Assembly (NCBI GenBank): GCA_028679075.1
Contig: JAJRCF010000009.1
Coordinates: 22,113-86,112, forward strand
Origin: Methanoregula sp.
GTDB lineage: Archaea; Halobacteriota; Methanomicrobia; Methanomicrobiales; Methanospirillaceae
Direction of reading: 5' to 3'
Length of the DNA stretch: 64,000 bases
A model generated the notes under the pieces. It saw only the letters and a program-made list of their open reading frames with translations, had not been told where the DNA came from and searched no databases. Positions 25,971 to 34,395 of this stretch are shown piece after piece (position 1 is the first letter of the stretch; each line of letters begins with the position of its first letter). The position numbers and the translations under genes are program-made.

Positions 25971-27464
25971 TCAGTCCTCCCTGGCGGGGGTCACGGCAGC
26001 CTCACCGAAACGGAACGCGTTCTTCGGGACCAGGATCTCAAAACGTGCGCCCTTGCCCGGCTCCCCTGTCTCTTTAATCGACATCCCCGTGGTATCAAGG
26101 ATCTCGGTTGTCAGGAACATACCGTAACCGGTGTTCCGGTAATATTCCCGCCGGAAAATCTTCTCTTTGGCACCTGCCGGGATGCCGATGCCATCATCCT
26201 CGTACAGGATAACCAGGTGATCCCCCTGAGCACGGTATGAGATCCGGCATACCGTAACTTTCTGGCCATGACGGAGGGAATTTTCCACAAGGTTGTAGAA
26301 GACCTTCTCAAGCAGGTAATCTGCGTAGATCTCCAGGTTGTCGAGTGCTGTCTCGATGCGGGTATTCCCGAGGTCGAGTTCCCTGAGGGCATCGTCAACA
26401 GTGACCGAGAGGACCTGCCACTGGGGGGACCGCGTGCCGATGTACTGGTAATTGCGGGTGAACCGGATCTGTTTCTGGATCAGCTGGGTGATCTGCCCGA
26501 TCTTTTTAAGATGCTCAAGGACCCCGGGGTCCGTGGCCTCTTCTTCTGCCAGCGCGAGATACATGACGATTGCCGTGATCTGGTTGAGGATATCGTGCCG
26601 GGTGATGGACGAGAGGGTGTTGAGCTTGCGGTTTGCGAGCTGGATCGCGTCCTCAAAGCGCCGGCGCTCTTCGATCTCGGCGTTGAGGTTTTCATTGGCC
26701 CGCGTGAGCTCGCGGGTCCGCTCCATCACCCGTTGTTCTAGGTCGTCCCGGGCCTTGTGGATCACCCTCTCGGCGAGTTTGCGCTCGGTGATATCCATCA
26801 CGGAGCAGATGATGATGCCCTGGGGCAAGAGCGAGGCCGAGACCAGGAACTGGCGTACATCGCCGTAATTTGTCGTGAAGTGGAGCTCGATATCACCGGT
26901 CTGCGGCCGGCTCTGGATCTCCCGGATGAATGCTGCGTATTCAGACGGCTGGGTAAAGATCGTTGAAAGGTTCCTGCCGTCAAGCGCCTGCCGGTCATAC
27001 CGGAGCATACTGGCGCATTTCGCGTTCAGTTCGCGGATCGTCATGGTGGCGAGATCGAACGTGAAGATGCCTGCCTGCGAGTTCTCGAAGATGCCCCGGT
27101 ATTTCCGCTCCTCGGCCCGGAGCCCTGCGGCAAAGGAGGACGTGACAACCCCGATGGTGACGAAGATCACGAACCATGCGGTCGAGACTGCCACAAGGGA
27201 GGGATTGAACCCGCTGAGGGTGTAGACCAGGATGAGGTATACGGCACTGATGACAAGCGAGAAGATGACCCCGCGGTCGGGATAAGTATAGACAAAAATA
27301 ATGATGGGCAGGAAGTAGAGAAGCGGGTATACTTCGTAAATCCCGTGGGACAGGGAAAAGACGGTTGAGAGGATCGCAAATGCGGTAGTCGCGAGAATTG
27401 CCAGGATCCAGAGCAGCCTGCCCGGTAAGGAGGACTGGTGCCATGGTTTCACATACGGAGTCAT
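25971..27464 (-). CDS. membrane PAS sensor histidine kinase
   Basis: 497 aa. Five or so N-terminal membrane helices (about 15-115), a PAS domain (about 120-235) ending CSVMDITERK, a coiled coil (about 235-290), and a kinase core. The core has phospho-acceptor box SSITRHDILNQITAI, then the ATPase N-box YNLVENSLRHG and G1 DDGIGIP; a compact GYGMFLTTEIL replaces the usual G2 run. This is the methanogen-type His-Asp kinase seen with many PAS proteins. The membrane part resembles that of the upstream gene and of the kinase-like gene at 36397. It overlaps the upstream paralogue by four bases (ATGA), so both are made together. The signal and partner regulator are unknown. Confidence 0.92.
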   Translation of the reverse strand: MTPYVKPWHQSSLPGRLLWILAILATTAFAILSTVFSLSHGIYEVYPLLYFLPIIIFVYTYPDRGVIFSLVISAVYLILVYTLSGFNPSLVAVSTAWFVIFVTIGVVTSSFAAGLRAEERKYRGIFENSQAGIFTFDLATMTIRELNAKCASMLRYDRQALDGRNLSTIFTQPSEYAAFIREIQSRPQTGDIELHFTTNYGDVRQFLVSASLLPQGIIICSVMDITERKLAERVIHKARDDLEQRVMERTRELTRANENLNAEIEERRRFEDAIQLANRKLNTLSSITRHDILNQITAIVMYLALAEEEATDPGVLEHLKKIGQITQLIQKQIRFTRNYQYIGTRSPQWQVLSVTVDDALRELDLGNTRIETALDNLEIYADYLLEKVFYNLVENSLRHGQKVTVCRISYRAQGDHLVILYEDDGIGIPAGAKEKIFRREYYRNTGYGMFLTTEILDTTGMSIKETGEPGKGARFEILVPKNAFRFGEAAVTPARED

Positions 27465-28309
27465 TTGTCGTCCTGCCGGTCCCTGCGGGACGTATTCTCG
27501 GGAAGGATCGTGCGTTCGAATCTCCTCCGCTCAAGGATCTCTTTTAAGAGTTCCTCGTTGATCTTCTCCAGGTGCGCTGTCCGGGCCCGGACCTGCTCCT
27601 CGAGGTCTTCAAGGGTTTTTTGTATCTCAGCATCAACGACCTTGTTGCCCGTGATGTCGATCGCGGAACAGAGCACCCGGTTACGGGTGACCATCAGGGC
27701 GGAGATCACGAACCGGTGTATGGCCCCGTCTTTTGCCCGGAACAGCCCTTCGGTCTCCAGGCCGGCCTGCCCGGTTTTCACGCCGTCAATGAACTGCTCC
27801 CGCTCAGAGGGTTCGGTCCAGATGACGGTCAGGTCACTGCCCACGAGCTCTGGCTGGTCATATTTCAGCCAGTGGGCACATTTGACATTGATCGCAAGGA
27901 TGGCCCGTGTTGCCAGGTCAAAACAGAGTATGCCCTCCTGCGAATTGTAAATGATGCTCCGGATACGGGTCCGCTCTTCGAGAAGCCCGGTTGCATACGA
28001 TGAAGAGACAACCCCGATGGTGATGAGGATGGCAAACCAGGCAGTCGCGATCGCGATGAGGCTGGTATTGGTGAACCCGTAGAGGTAAACAAGGCCGATA
28101 TAGGTCAGGCTGATCGCAAGGGTGATGAGTACCGCCTTCCGGGGGTAAAAAGAGACAGCGAGGATGATGGGGAGGATATAGAGGAGAGGAAATACTTCAA
28201 AGATCCCGTGGGTTAAGGAAAAGATCGTTGTGATGACCGCAATGAGATACGCCGCTATAATGATGAAGAGGTGCAGGACCTGCTCGTGTTCGCGGGATAA
28301 CAGTCTCAT
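27461..28309 (-). CDS. membrane PAS protein, kinase-less paralogue of its neighbour
   Basis: 282 aa: the same layout as the next gene's product up to the coiled coil (membrane helices with IFSLTHGIFEVFPLLYILPII, then PAS, then an ERRRFE motif), after which the sequence ends in a polar tail (TSRRDRQDDK). HisKA and ATPase domains are missing. The two genes overlap by ATGA. This looks like tandem duplication followed by loss of the kinase half in the first copy. It may form heterodimers with the complete kinase and tune it (inference). A TATA-like ACATATATG lies at about 28388-28402. Confidence 0.88.
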   Translation of the reverse strand: MRLLSREHEQVLHLFIIIAAYLIAVITTIFSLTHGIFEVFPLLYILPIILAVSFYPRKAVLITLAISLTYIGLVYLYGFTNTSLIAIATAWFAILITIGVVSSSYATGLLEERTRIRSIIYNSQEGILCFDLATRAILAINVKCAHWLKYDQPELVGSDLTVIWTEPSEREQFIDGVKTGQAGLETEGLFRAKDGAIHRFVISALMVTRNRVLCSAIDITGNKVVDAEIQKTLEDLEEQVRARTAHLEKINEELLKEILERRRFERTILPENTSRRDRQDDK

Positions 28310-28436
28310 CTTCTGGTGTCACCTGAGAGTTACTGGCAGACCTCGTTGCCCTCATGATCCGGTATACTATCTACGGTTGATCTTATCGCATATATGTTAA
28401 AGCATTTGATAAAAGGGACTTTGTGGCAGGAGCGGT

Positions 28437-29057
28437 TTACCGGAAATTGTCGGTATCCGTGCACGGAGTGTGCTGGCCATTGATCCGTTCCAGGTCTTCG
28501 AGCTTGTTGATGTTGGTGAAGGACCGGAGTTCGGGGTCGAATGCCCTGAGTTCACTGACCGGGACATAACGGGTGTTGATCGACCGGATCATCGGCCGCA
28601 GTGAATAGGATTCATGGGTCTTCAGGTATTCAAGCAAAACATCCCTCCGGTACACTGCGTGGAGGGGTTCGAGCATATCCTGGTTCCAGCTCGGGATCGC
28701 TGCATCGTAATCGCCGAGAACGGTGAAGAGGTACGAGATGACCCCGGCATCGATACAGGGCATATCGCATGCGGATACGAAGACCTGATCCCCCTTTGCC
28801 GCAACTGCTCCTGCATGGAGTCCGCCGATGGGCCCGATTCCCTGGCGGATATCGGTGATGCACCGCACACCTTTCACGTGGTCAAAGCGGTGGCACTGTT
28901 CCGGATCCCGGGCCACGAGAATAATCTCGTCCACTACGCCAGAGAGCGTATCCACGAGGCGTTCGATGAACGTCTTCCCCTGGTAGATGAAAAAATATTT
29001 CTCTTTGCCGTTGGCACGCCGGGCCTCACCCCCCACCAGAACCACCGCGGACCTCAT
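28437..29057 (-). CDS. mobA: MobA-like molybdopterin nucleotidyltransferase
   Basis: 206 aa from ATG 29057, which has GGGAGTGA upstream. The N-terminal VLVGGEARRANGKEKYF is the NTP-binding G-G-x-x-R-x-G-x-x-K loop, with the usual LAGG replaced by LVGG. The SACDMPCID stretch carries the metal-binding Asp, and GPIGGLHAG fits the family. It probably attaches GMP to molybdopterin for formate or formylmethanofuran dehydrogenases. Other sugar-nucleotidyl or cofactor transferases share the fold, so the specific substrate is inferred. Confidence 0.82.
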   Translation of the reverse strand: MRSAVVLVGGEARRANGKEKYFFIYQGKTFIERLVDTLSGVVDEIILVARDPEQCHRFDHVKGVRCITDIRQGIGPIGGLHAGAVAAKGDQVFVSACDMPCIDAGVISYLFTVLGDYDAAIPSWNQDMLEPLHAVYRRDVLLEYLKTHESYSLRPMIRSINTRYVPVSELRAFDPELRSFTNINKLEDLERINGQHTPCTDTDNFR

Positions 29058-29106
29058 GCATTCACTCCCTGTTCCCGGAACTATTGGATCTCCCGTATGT
29101 AGTAGT

Positions 29107-29556
29107 TTACGCAGGGGGAATACCGGCTTTCCGCACACCCTTCCTCTCCAGTTCGAGCAGCAGTTGCTTGATCTCGATTGATGGTGAAAATCCCCCGATC
29201 CCGCTTGCTGCCACGACCCGGTGGCACGGGATGACGAGGGGTGTCGGGTTGCGGGCCATTGCCTGCCCGACCACGCGGGGACCGGTCCCGACACTCCGGG
29301 CGATCCCGCCGTAGGTTGCAGTCTTCCCATACGGGATCTCCTGCACGGCCCGGTATATCCGGCTGTACGGGGTGTCCTCGTGGATTGCAATGGTTGCTAG
29401 AGACCGGAGATCGACTGCCTGTCCTGCGCAGAACTGCCGGATCCGTGTGGGGACATCGCCTTCGATCCCGGTTGTCGCAAAGCGGACCCGGTGGAGGGTA
29501 TTCCCGCTCCAGTACACGTGGACATGCCAGAGCCCGAGCCGGCATGAACCGCTCAT
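29107..29556 (-). CDS. ogt: methylated-DNA--protein-cysteine methyltransferase
   Basis: 149 aa from the ATG at 29556, which overlaps the XPD stop as ATGA (ATG 29565 is an alternative). The active-site motif is IPCHRVVAASG; the DNA-binding helix region reads PYGKTATYGGIARSVG, followed by GQAMARNPTPLV. It removes alkyl groups from O6-alkylguanine by suicide transfer to the Cys. Its coupling to an XPD helicase gene makes a small DNA-repair unit. Confidence 0.93.
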   Translation of the reverse strand: MSGSCRLGLWHVHVYWSGNTLHRVRFATTGIEGDVPTRIRQFCAGQAVDLRSLATIAIHEDTPYSRIYRAVQEIPYGKTATYGGIARSVGTGPRVVGQAMARNPTPLVIPCHRVVAASGIGGFSPSIEIKQLLLELERKGVRKAGIPPA

Positions 29557-31562
29557 GATCTCCATTGGGCCAGCACCTCCCGGAACTGTTCGCAGTCGCA
29601 TGCGATCATCTCATCCTGCATCCAAGCCGGCAGGGCATCCCATACCCTCTTCTCCAGGAAGCGTTTCTCGCCCAGTACGAGGACGCCCCGGTCCTCCGGC
29701 GTCCGCAGCACGCGCCCGAGTGCCTGCAGGGACTTGTTCACCGCGGGGAGTGTATAGCAGAGGAACTCGCCTTCGGCCCCGAACTTGTGCCGGTAATACT
29801 CGATCATCATCTTCCGGACGCGGTTGAACGGGGCGAGCGGCAGGCCGATCACCATTGCGCCGGCAAGCATCTCGCCCCGGTAGTCGAGGCCCTCGCTCCA
29901 CTTTCCCCCGCAGACCGCGAACATGACCCCCGATTCGCGCCGTGAGGGGAGGGAGAGGAATTCAGAGAGGGCTGCGTTCGCGTTCGCCGTGTCCCGGGGC
30001 TCGATGAAGATCTTCTTTCCCCGGATATCCCGTGTGGTGAGTTCCGCATAGGACTCGAGGATCTGGTAACTGGGGAAGTAGATCGCCCGGTTGCCTTTGG
30101 GGGAGCAGAACGACCGGATGTATCCCGCGATCCGGTTCGTGTTGTCCTTATTCTGTCGCATCGAGTATGCGGTGGTGATATCGTTTGCGCAGGCAATGAG
30201 CCGGTTCTCTTTCGGGAACGCATTGGGCAGGGAGAGGGTAGTGATATTCCCGTTCCCGAAATAATATTTCCGGAAACTCTCGACCGGCGAGAGCGTGCCC
30301 GAGATCAGGATGGTGCAGGCATGCGAGCCGCAGACTTCCGAGAGCGAAGCGGCGGGGTCGATGCTGCGGACCTCGAGCGTGATCCCCGATTCGTCCCTGC
30401 GGTACACGGTCAGGAATGCAGGATCGGTGGCGGAGTTGGAGAGCCGGAGGAGGAACTCCGTCAGGCGCTCGATCGCGGTCTCACGGAACTCGCCCCCCTT
30501 GATGTTCTTCTCCCGGATCGTCTCGGACATGCCCATGAGGTCGTCAACGATCTCGTCCATGTTTTTGTACAGGGACTCCTTAGTCACCATACGGTCGAAG
30601 ATCGCGGGGTCGAACCAGTCTTCCGCTTCCACGGAATTGGCAAGGCCGCGGATGAACTCCGTGAGCCGGGGGAGCACGTGCCGGACCGCCTCCGCTCCCT
30701 TGTGGCGTTTTACCATGCCGGAGAGTTCCCTTGATGCCTGTTCGAGGTCATGCTCTTCCAGCGTAACGCTCTCGATCCCCGTGATCACGTCCCCGCAGTT
30801 GTGCGCCTCGTCAATGAGGAGGAGCACGTCCTGCGGTTCGACGCCGAGGTTTGCGTAGAGCTGGTCGCGGATGTTGCGGTCGAAGAGGTGGTGGTAGTTG
30901 AGGATCACGACGTCTGTCGTCCTTGCGGCCTGCATCATCAGTTCATACGGGCAGATCTCGCCGCAGAACTCCGTCAGCTCGCGGGGCGGGACCGGGTTTG
31001 CGATCACCCGGTCGGCTTTGTTGCGCAGGGCGGTGGAAGGCACCATCTTGACGCCTATGCCCTCTGCCGGCACAAACATCTTGCTCGCGATATAATACGG
31101 GCAGAGGAGAGGATGCTCCCTGTCCATCCGCCGGATCTGCTGGATGATGAACGGGTCTTTTGATGGAGTCAGTGCTCCCTTGTCGGCCCGGTCCCGCATC
31201 AGCGAGTTCGAGAAGGCCTTGACTCCCTCGCACCTGCGGTAGATGTCCCCTTCGCCACCGAGCGGGCACATGCTGCCCTTCCCCACAAGGTACACGGTCT
31301 TGATCTGCGGCTGTTTCTTCTTGACGAGTTCGAGCTCGCGGATGAAGGTCGTGAGCTGGCTCACGGTCCGGACGGCAATGACGATCTTCCGTTTGTTCCG
31401 CTCGGCGAGGAGCGAGGCGACAACGCTTGACTTCCCGGAGCCGGTCGGGGCATCGATCATCGCGATCCCTCCCGTGCGTGCCACCTCCGCTGCGACCTCG
31501 AGCATGTGGCGCTGGCCCGGGCGGTACTCGCTGTACGGGAAGTAGGTGTCGATGCTGTCCAT
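29553..31562 (-). CDS. xpd: XPD/DinG-family DNA helicase
   Basis: 669 aa. Walker A APTGSGKS (38-45), DEAH box IDEAHNC (about 253), motif III-like ILISGTLSP, and final helicase motif QALGRVLRTPEDRG. Between motifs Ia and II lie Cys98, Cys110, Cys153 and Cys199/Cys203 (FCGEICPYE); four of these should bind the XPD 4Fe-4S cluster. It is a 5'-3' superfamily 2 helicase, in archaea linked to repair. It is the first gene of a leftward pair with ogt, and its start region backs onto the divergent vapB. Confidence 0.93.
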   Translation of the reverse strand: MDSIDTYFPYSEYRPGQRHMLEVAAEVARTGGIAMIDAPTGSGKSSVVASLLAERNKRKIVIAVRTVSQLTTFIRELELVKKKQPQIKTVYLVGKGSMCPLGGEGDIYRRCEGVKAFSNSLMRDRADKGALTPSKDPFIIQQIRRMDREHPLLCPYYIASKMFVPAEGIGVKMVPSTALRNKADRVIANPVPPRELTEFCGEICPYELMMQAARTTDVVILNYHHLFDRNIRDQLYANLGVEPQDVLLLIDEAHNCGDVITGIESVTLEEHDLEQASRELSGMVKRHKGAEAVRHVLPRLTEFIRGLANSVEAEDWFDPAIFDRMVTKESLYKNMDEIVDDLMGMSETIREKNIKGGEFRETAIERLTEFLLRLSNSATDPAFLTVYRRDESGITLEVRSIDPAASLSEVCGSHACTILISGTLSPVESFRKYYFGNGNITTLSLPNAFPKENRLIACANDITTAYSMRQNKDNTNRIAGYIRSFCSPKGNRAIYFPSYQILESYAELTTRDIRGKKIFIEPRDTANANAALSEFLSLPSRRESGVMFAVCGGKWSEGLDYRGEMLAGAMVIGLPLAPFNRVRKMMIEYYRHKFGAEGEFLCYTLPAVNKSLQALGRVLRTPEDRGVLVLGEKRFLEKRVWDALPAWMQDEMIACDCEQFREVLAQWRS

Positions 31563-31632
31563 GTTGTATCTTAAGTATTGGCGCTGGCGGGTTTATGAGT
31601 ATGGGGGTGCGGGGTGAAGGTGAAGAGTGTCG

Positions 31633-31657
31633 AAAAAAGTATAACTGTGTATACACA
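31633..31657 (+). promoter_or_regulatory. promoter and palindromic operator of vapBC
   Basis: The 12-base palindrome TGTGTATACACA (31646-31657) sits between an AAAAAAGTATAAC TATA-like box and the ATG at 31669. Type II antitoxins commonly bind such sites to repress their own operon. Confidence 0.5.
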
Positions 31658-31668
31658 ATAAATCTATC

Positions 31669-31902
31669 ATGGTGACCAAGACCATCAACATCAAGGAATC
31701 CGCGTATCACGCGCTCAAGGCACACAAACGTGCTGGGGAGAGTTATTCCGATGTGATTCTCCGCGTCACCGGAGGCGAGGAGAAGAGCGTCTGCGATTTT
31801 TTGCTGACTGTCGATCCCGAGGTACGCAGTGAGATTGCAGAATCCGTGAAGACCGCAAAAACGGAACTCGCTCGCATCAAGCCCCGGAAGGTATCACTTT
31901 GA
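31669..31902 (+). CDS. vapB: VapB-type antitoxin (DUF217 family)
   Basis: 77 aa. The N-terminal TKTINIKESAYHALKAHKRAGESYSDVI is the ribbon-helix-helix-like start of archaeal VapB/DUF217 antitoxins; the acidic/basic C-terminal tail would thread into the toxin. It neutralises the PIN toxin encoded next. Overlap with the toxin start (TTGA) ensures coupled translation. Confidence 0.88.
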   Translation: MVTKTINIKESAYHALKAHKRAGESYSDVILRVTGGEEKSVCDFLLTVDPEVRSEIAESVKTAKTELARIKPRKVSL

Positions 31903-32276
31903 CTATCGTGGATACCTGTTTTCTCATTGATCTCATGAAAGGAGATCCGGATGCAGAACAGGTGACACAATTACACAACCCCCTCAAGACAACATCCATC
32001 AGCAGCGCTGAATTTCTCTATGGTGCGAAGAAGAGCGGTAAAAAGAAAGTCTATGACGTTTCGGAAAAATTCCTGCATTTTTTTCCGGTGCTTCCCTTCG
32101 ATGCGGAATCTGCAGTCATCTATGCGGATATTGCATCATCGCTATCAGGGAGAGGCCGGCATATTTCCACATTCGATGAGCTAATCGCGGCAATTGCGCT
32201 CCGCCATGATGAACCACTGGTTACTCGTGACCGGCATTTTTCAATAATCGATGGGCTTGATATTGTCTCATATTGA
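31899..32276 (+). CDS. vapC: VapC-type PIN-domain toxin
   Basis: 125 aa from a TTG start at 31899 overlapping the vapB stop. PIN acidic residues are seen in VDTCFLID, SSAEFLYG (Glu), TFDELIAAIA (Asp) and VTRDRHF (Asp), so the ribonuclease centre is intact. VapC toxins cleave tRNA or rRNA. No SD is needed if translation is coupled to the antitoxin. Confidence 0.9.
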   Translation: MTIVDTCFLIDLMKGDPDAEQVTQLHNPLKTTSISSAEFLYGAKKSGKKKVYDVSEKFLHFFPVLPFDAESAVIYADIASSLSGRGRHISTFDELIAAIALRHDEPLVTRDRHFSIIDGLDIVSY

Positions 32277-32918
32277 ACTCCTGTTCTGGAATCCACAGGT
32301 TATTTTTACTTTTCGGGAAATCCCGTTTTGTCTGACCTGTGCAATTTATTTTGCTCTGTAGAAAACATTTGATAATTCATCATGACGCTCTCGGGGGCTC
32401 TGCGCCCGCCGTTGCGGCGCCCCCGAAAAGGATTGTGCCGTATTACCGGTACACATTAGTGTAGAATTTTGTTCACAGGTAATACCGAGGCATCATAATG
32501 CGCCCCGTCCCCCTTGGGGGACTGGTGGCGCAAGAGGGGGGTGCGATCAATAAAAAATGGGATTTCTACAGAGCAATTTATTTGTAAGATTCTGTGCGAT
32601 TCCCATCCGTACCCCCCGTGGCGAAGGGTTGATAGCCCTTCACCTGTCTCATCTGTCATAAAATTTGACATCTCGAAGGGCTGATAGATCTTCCCCGGTC
32701 AGCCCCTCCTTTCAGGAATCACGGCCCTCCCCGGAAGTATCAGGAAAATAGGAAAATTTTACCAGAACAAAAGAGAATAATTAATCACATTCTCACTCTG
32801 CCGGACTTGCGCATCTTTTTTGTGAGAATCTGCAAATCGTTCAGTACTTTTGAGTCATAAAGTGCGCCCGCGTACTTCCGTATGTCACGGCTTTTTGTCT
32901 TCATGCATGATTCACCAT
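32277..32918. other. non-coding region between toxin-antitoxin pairs
   Basis: About 640 bases with no credible gene. It contains the inverted-repeat element at 32351-32576, a GTCCCCC-TT-GGGGGAC hairpin (32507-32522), a CGGGGGC/GCCCCCG hairpin near 32393-32425, and two GAAGGG-TGATAG repeats near 32620 and 32675. It looks like debris of mobile or accessory DNA. Confidence 0.5.
32351..32576. mobile_element. small inverted-repeat element (MITE-like)
   Basis: Perfect 14-base inverted ends TTGCTCTGTAGAAA (32351-32364) and TTTCTACAGAGCAA (32563-32576) bound 226 bases. The stretch GCAATTTATT occurs just outside the left end and across the right end, compatible with a target repeat. No transposase frame is inside; two GC-rich hairpins are. 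A non-autonomous element is inferred, not shown. Confidence 0.4.
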
Positions 32919-33323
32919 TCATCCGGGATACCCGGTTATCTCAACGCCCATATCAGAAAAATGTGGATCGTTTGTGACAACCGAAGCTCCGACCGACAAA
33001 GCGGACGCAGCAATGATCGCATCCGCAATGGAAATTCCCTGGCGTTTCATCGTGCCGGCATCCATCGCGATCTCCGAAGTCAGCGTGATAATTTTTAGTT
33101 TTGATCCTTGGACCTGCATGACCCGGAGCCGGGCGGTTGCTGCATCTGTTTTCCTTGCGTAGATGTACACAAGCTCGGTCAGCGTGATCGTTGCAACGAA
33201 TCCTTCTGCCTCTCCATCCTGGATGGCCTCAAAATATTTTTTAATGGTATCCGATCCTTCTTCGCGGTTAAAAAATGCGAGGAACGCGTGGGTGTCAAAG
33301 AGTAGTCTTGTCTTCGAGCTCAT
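32919..33323 (-). CDS. PIN-domain toxin of an AbrB-PIN pair
   Basis: 134 aa. LLFDTHAFLAFFN carries the first PIN Asp, TLTELVYIYA the Glu, SIADAIIAASAL the third acidic residue and VVTNDPHF the fourth. The endonuclease centre is therefore complete. It overlaps the end of the antitoxin gene by 29 bases and is read from the same leftward transcript. The target RNA is unknown. Codon use is somewhat AT-rich compared with housekeeping genes nearby. Confidence 0.88.
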   Translation of the reverse strand: MSSKTRLLFDTHAFLAFFNREEGSDTIKKYFEAIQDGEAEGFVATITLTELVYIYARKTDAATARLRVMQVQGSKLKIITLTSEIAMDAGTMKRQGISIADAIIAASALSVGASVVTNDPHFSDMGVEITGYPG

Positions 33324-33537
33324 CGTCCCACTCCTTCCGCATCTCTTTGAGCAGAGTCCCGGTATTCTTCAGCTTGTCAACGCCCCAGAGTTCTGTAAGG
33401 TTGACCAGCGGCCTGAGACAGATGCCATCATTCTCCTCCACGATCACCAGCGAGTCACCTTCCTTTAACGAGAATTTTTTCCGGACTTTTGAAGGAATGA
33501 CGATCTGGCCTTTTGAGGACAGGGTAACAACTTCCAT
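33295..33537 (-). CDS. AbrB/MazE-type antitoxin
   Basis: 80 aa. MEVVTLSSKGQIVIPSKVRKKFSLKEGDSLVI is the swapped-hairpin SpoVT/AbrB DNA-binding domain (residues 1-45); the acidic C-terminal tail should bind the PIN toxin. It is the first gene of the pair. Upstream are CTTAC-CGA-GTAAG (33578-33590) and a direct repeat GTAAGATA 28 bases apart, a likely operator around an ATAATATAG promoter box. Confidence 0.9.
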   Translation of the reverse strand: MEVVTLSSKGQIVIPSKVRKKFSLKEGDSLVIVEENDGICLRPLVNLTELWGVDKLKNTGTLLKEMRKEWDDELEDKTTL

Positions 33538-33557
33538 AGTATGAAATTAGTTGGATT

Positions 33558-33593
33558 GTAAGATAATATAGTTTTGGCTTACCGAGTAAGATA
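33558..33593 (-). promoter_or_regulatory. operator/promoter of the AbrB-PIN pair
   Basis: Inverted repeat CTTAC-CGA-GTAAG and two GTAAGATA copies (33558-33565, 33586-33593) surround an AT-rich box about 30 bases before the antitoxin ATG. AbrB-type proteins bind such repeats. Confidence 0.4.
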
Positions 33594-33617
33594 TTTGTGG
33601 GGATGTAAGAAAAAATC

Positions 33618-33833
33618 ATGAGACAAAGTCTCTCCGGGGGTGTTTTCTCCGTTGATTATTGCGGTGATGGCCACCCCCACTCATACGAAGCGACCAGTAC
33701 TCTTCCTGGATCCATTCTCTGTCGGAGACCCCCGCTCGTTACGAGAGACCGGGCCTTTCGGGAAGCAGTAATTCCCGAAAATGCCACGGTAATTCGACCC
33801 GGCCGGGTGTTTTTCACGACGAAAAAGGCATGA
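33618..33833 (+). pseudogene. possible C-terminal remnant of a PIN toxin gene
   Basis: A 71-codon frame whose middle, RRPPLVTRDRAFREAVIPEN, resembles the last part of VapC proteins (LVTRDRHF-type motif followed by a Glu/Val-rich strand). The first 35 residues are not PIN-like and no antitoxin partner precedes it, so it is read as a broken gene. The match is by eye and could be chance. Confidence 0.35.
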
Positions 33834-34354
33834 CGGTATTTACCGACATTTGGATAGACGAACGGCCGGAAATGCGGAGCGGTAGAGAGGTCCGATCAGA
33901 GGGCAACCCGTTTTTTCGGGAGAATGTTACCTCGGAGAATGAGCATTTCACGTCTGATGGACTGGTGGCAGAGGAGCACCCATGCCGCAGGAGATCGCCG
34001 GACCGCGATGTCTCACTTCCCGGCACATGATAGGAGTACTACCCCCCGGAATAGTATCCGGGCTCATTTCTGCACCGGATTACCATTTTTCCATGGTGTC
34101 CGACCGGCCTGTTTCGGGGCTTTTTCAGTGTAGTGTCCCGGGAAATCCCCCATTATACTCCGATGGGGGAACGGAGGATATTACGGGGGATAAAACCGGC
34201 CTGTTTGGAGCTAGTTTGCTTCGAGAAAAATTTCTCCGGTGGGTTACTGTATGTTGCGGGGAGCGTGGCTGAAGGAAGGGCTGGTTTTTGGGATTGCTCT
34301 TTATCAGTACGGCTTTATAGTCAGATCATGACCGGTTGAAGGATTCAGTGCAGG
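33834..34354. other. non-coding accessory region with repeats and a hairpin
   Basis: About 520 bases without a convincing gene. A direct repeat ACCGGCCTGTTT occurs at 34103-34114 and 34195-34206, and CCCCCAT (34147-34153) pairs with ATGGGGG (34163-34169) around a 9-base loop. Frames of about 66-96 codons exist but give low-complexity, Arg/Pro-rich products. Confidence 0.4.
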
Positions 34355-34380
34355 ATTGTAAATAAGTAAATACTTACAAT
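34355..34380 (+). promoter_or_regulatory. operator of the RelE-type pair
   Basis: ATTGTAA (34355-34361) and TTACAAT (34374-34380) form an inverted repeat, with AAGTA-AA-TACTT nested inside, ending 15 bases before the antitoxin ATG. It overlaps the AT-rich promoter and fits self-repression. Confidence 0.45.
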
Positions 34381-34395
34381 GTTTACATACTATCC

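Noticed and set aside
27461..28309. Frameshift joining the two tandem PAS genes into one kinase
   Set aside because: Each gene has its own membrane and PAS domains and its own start, and they overlap by ATGA; a single shift would not make one ordinary kinase, though an error near the end of the first cannot be fully excluded.
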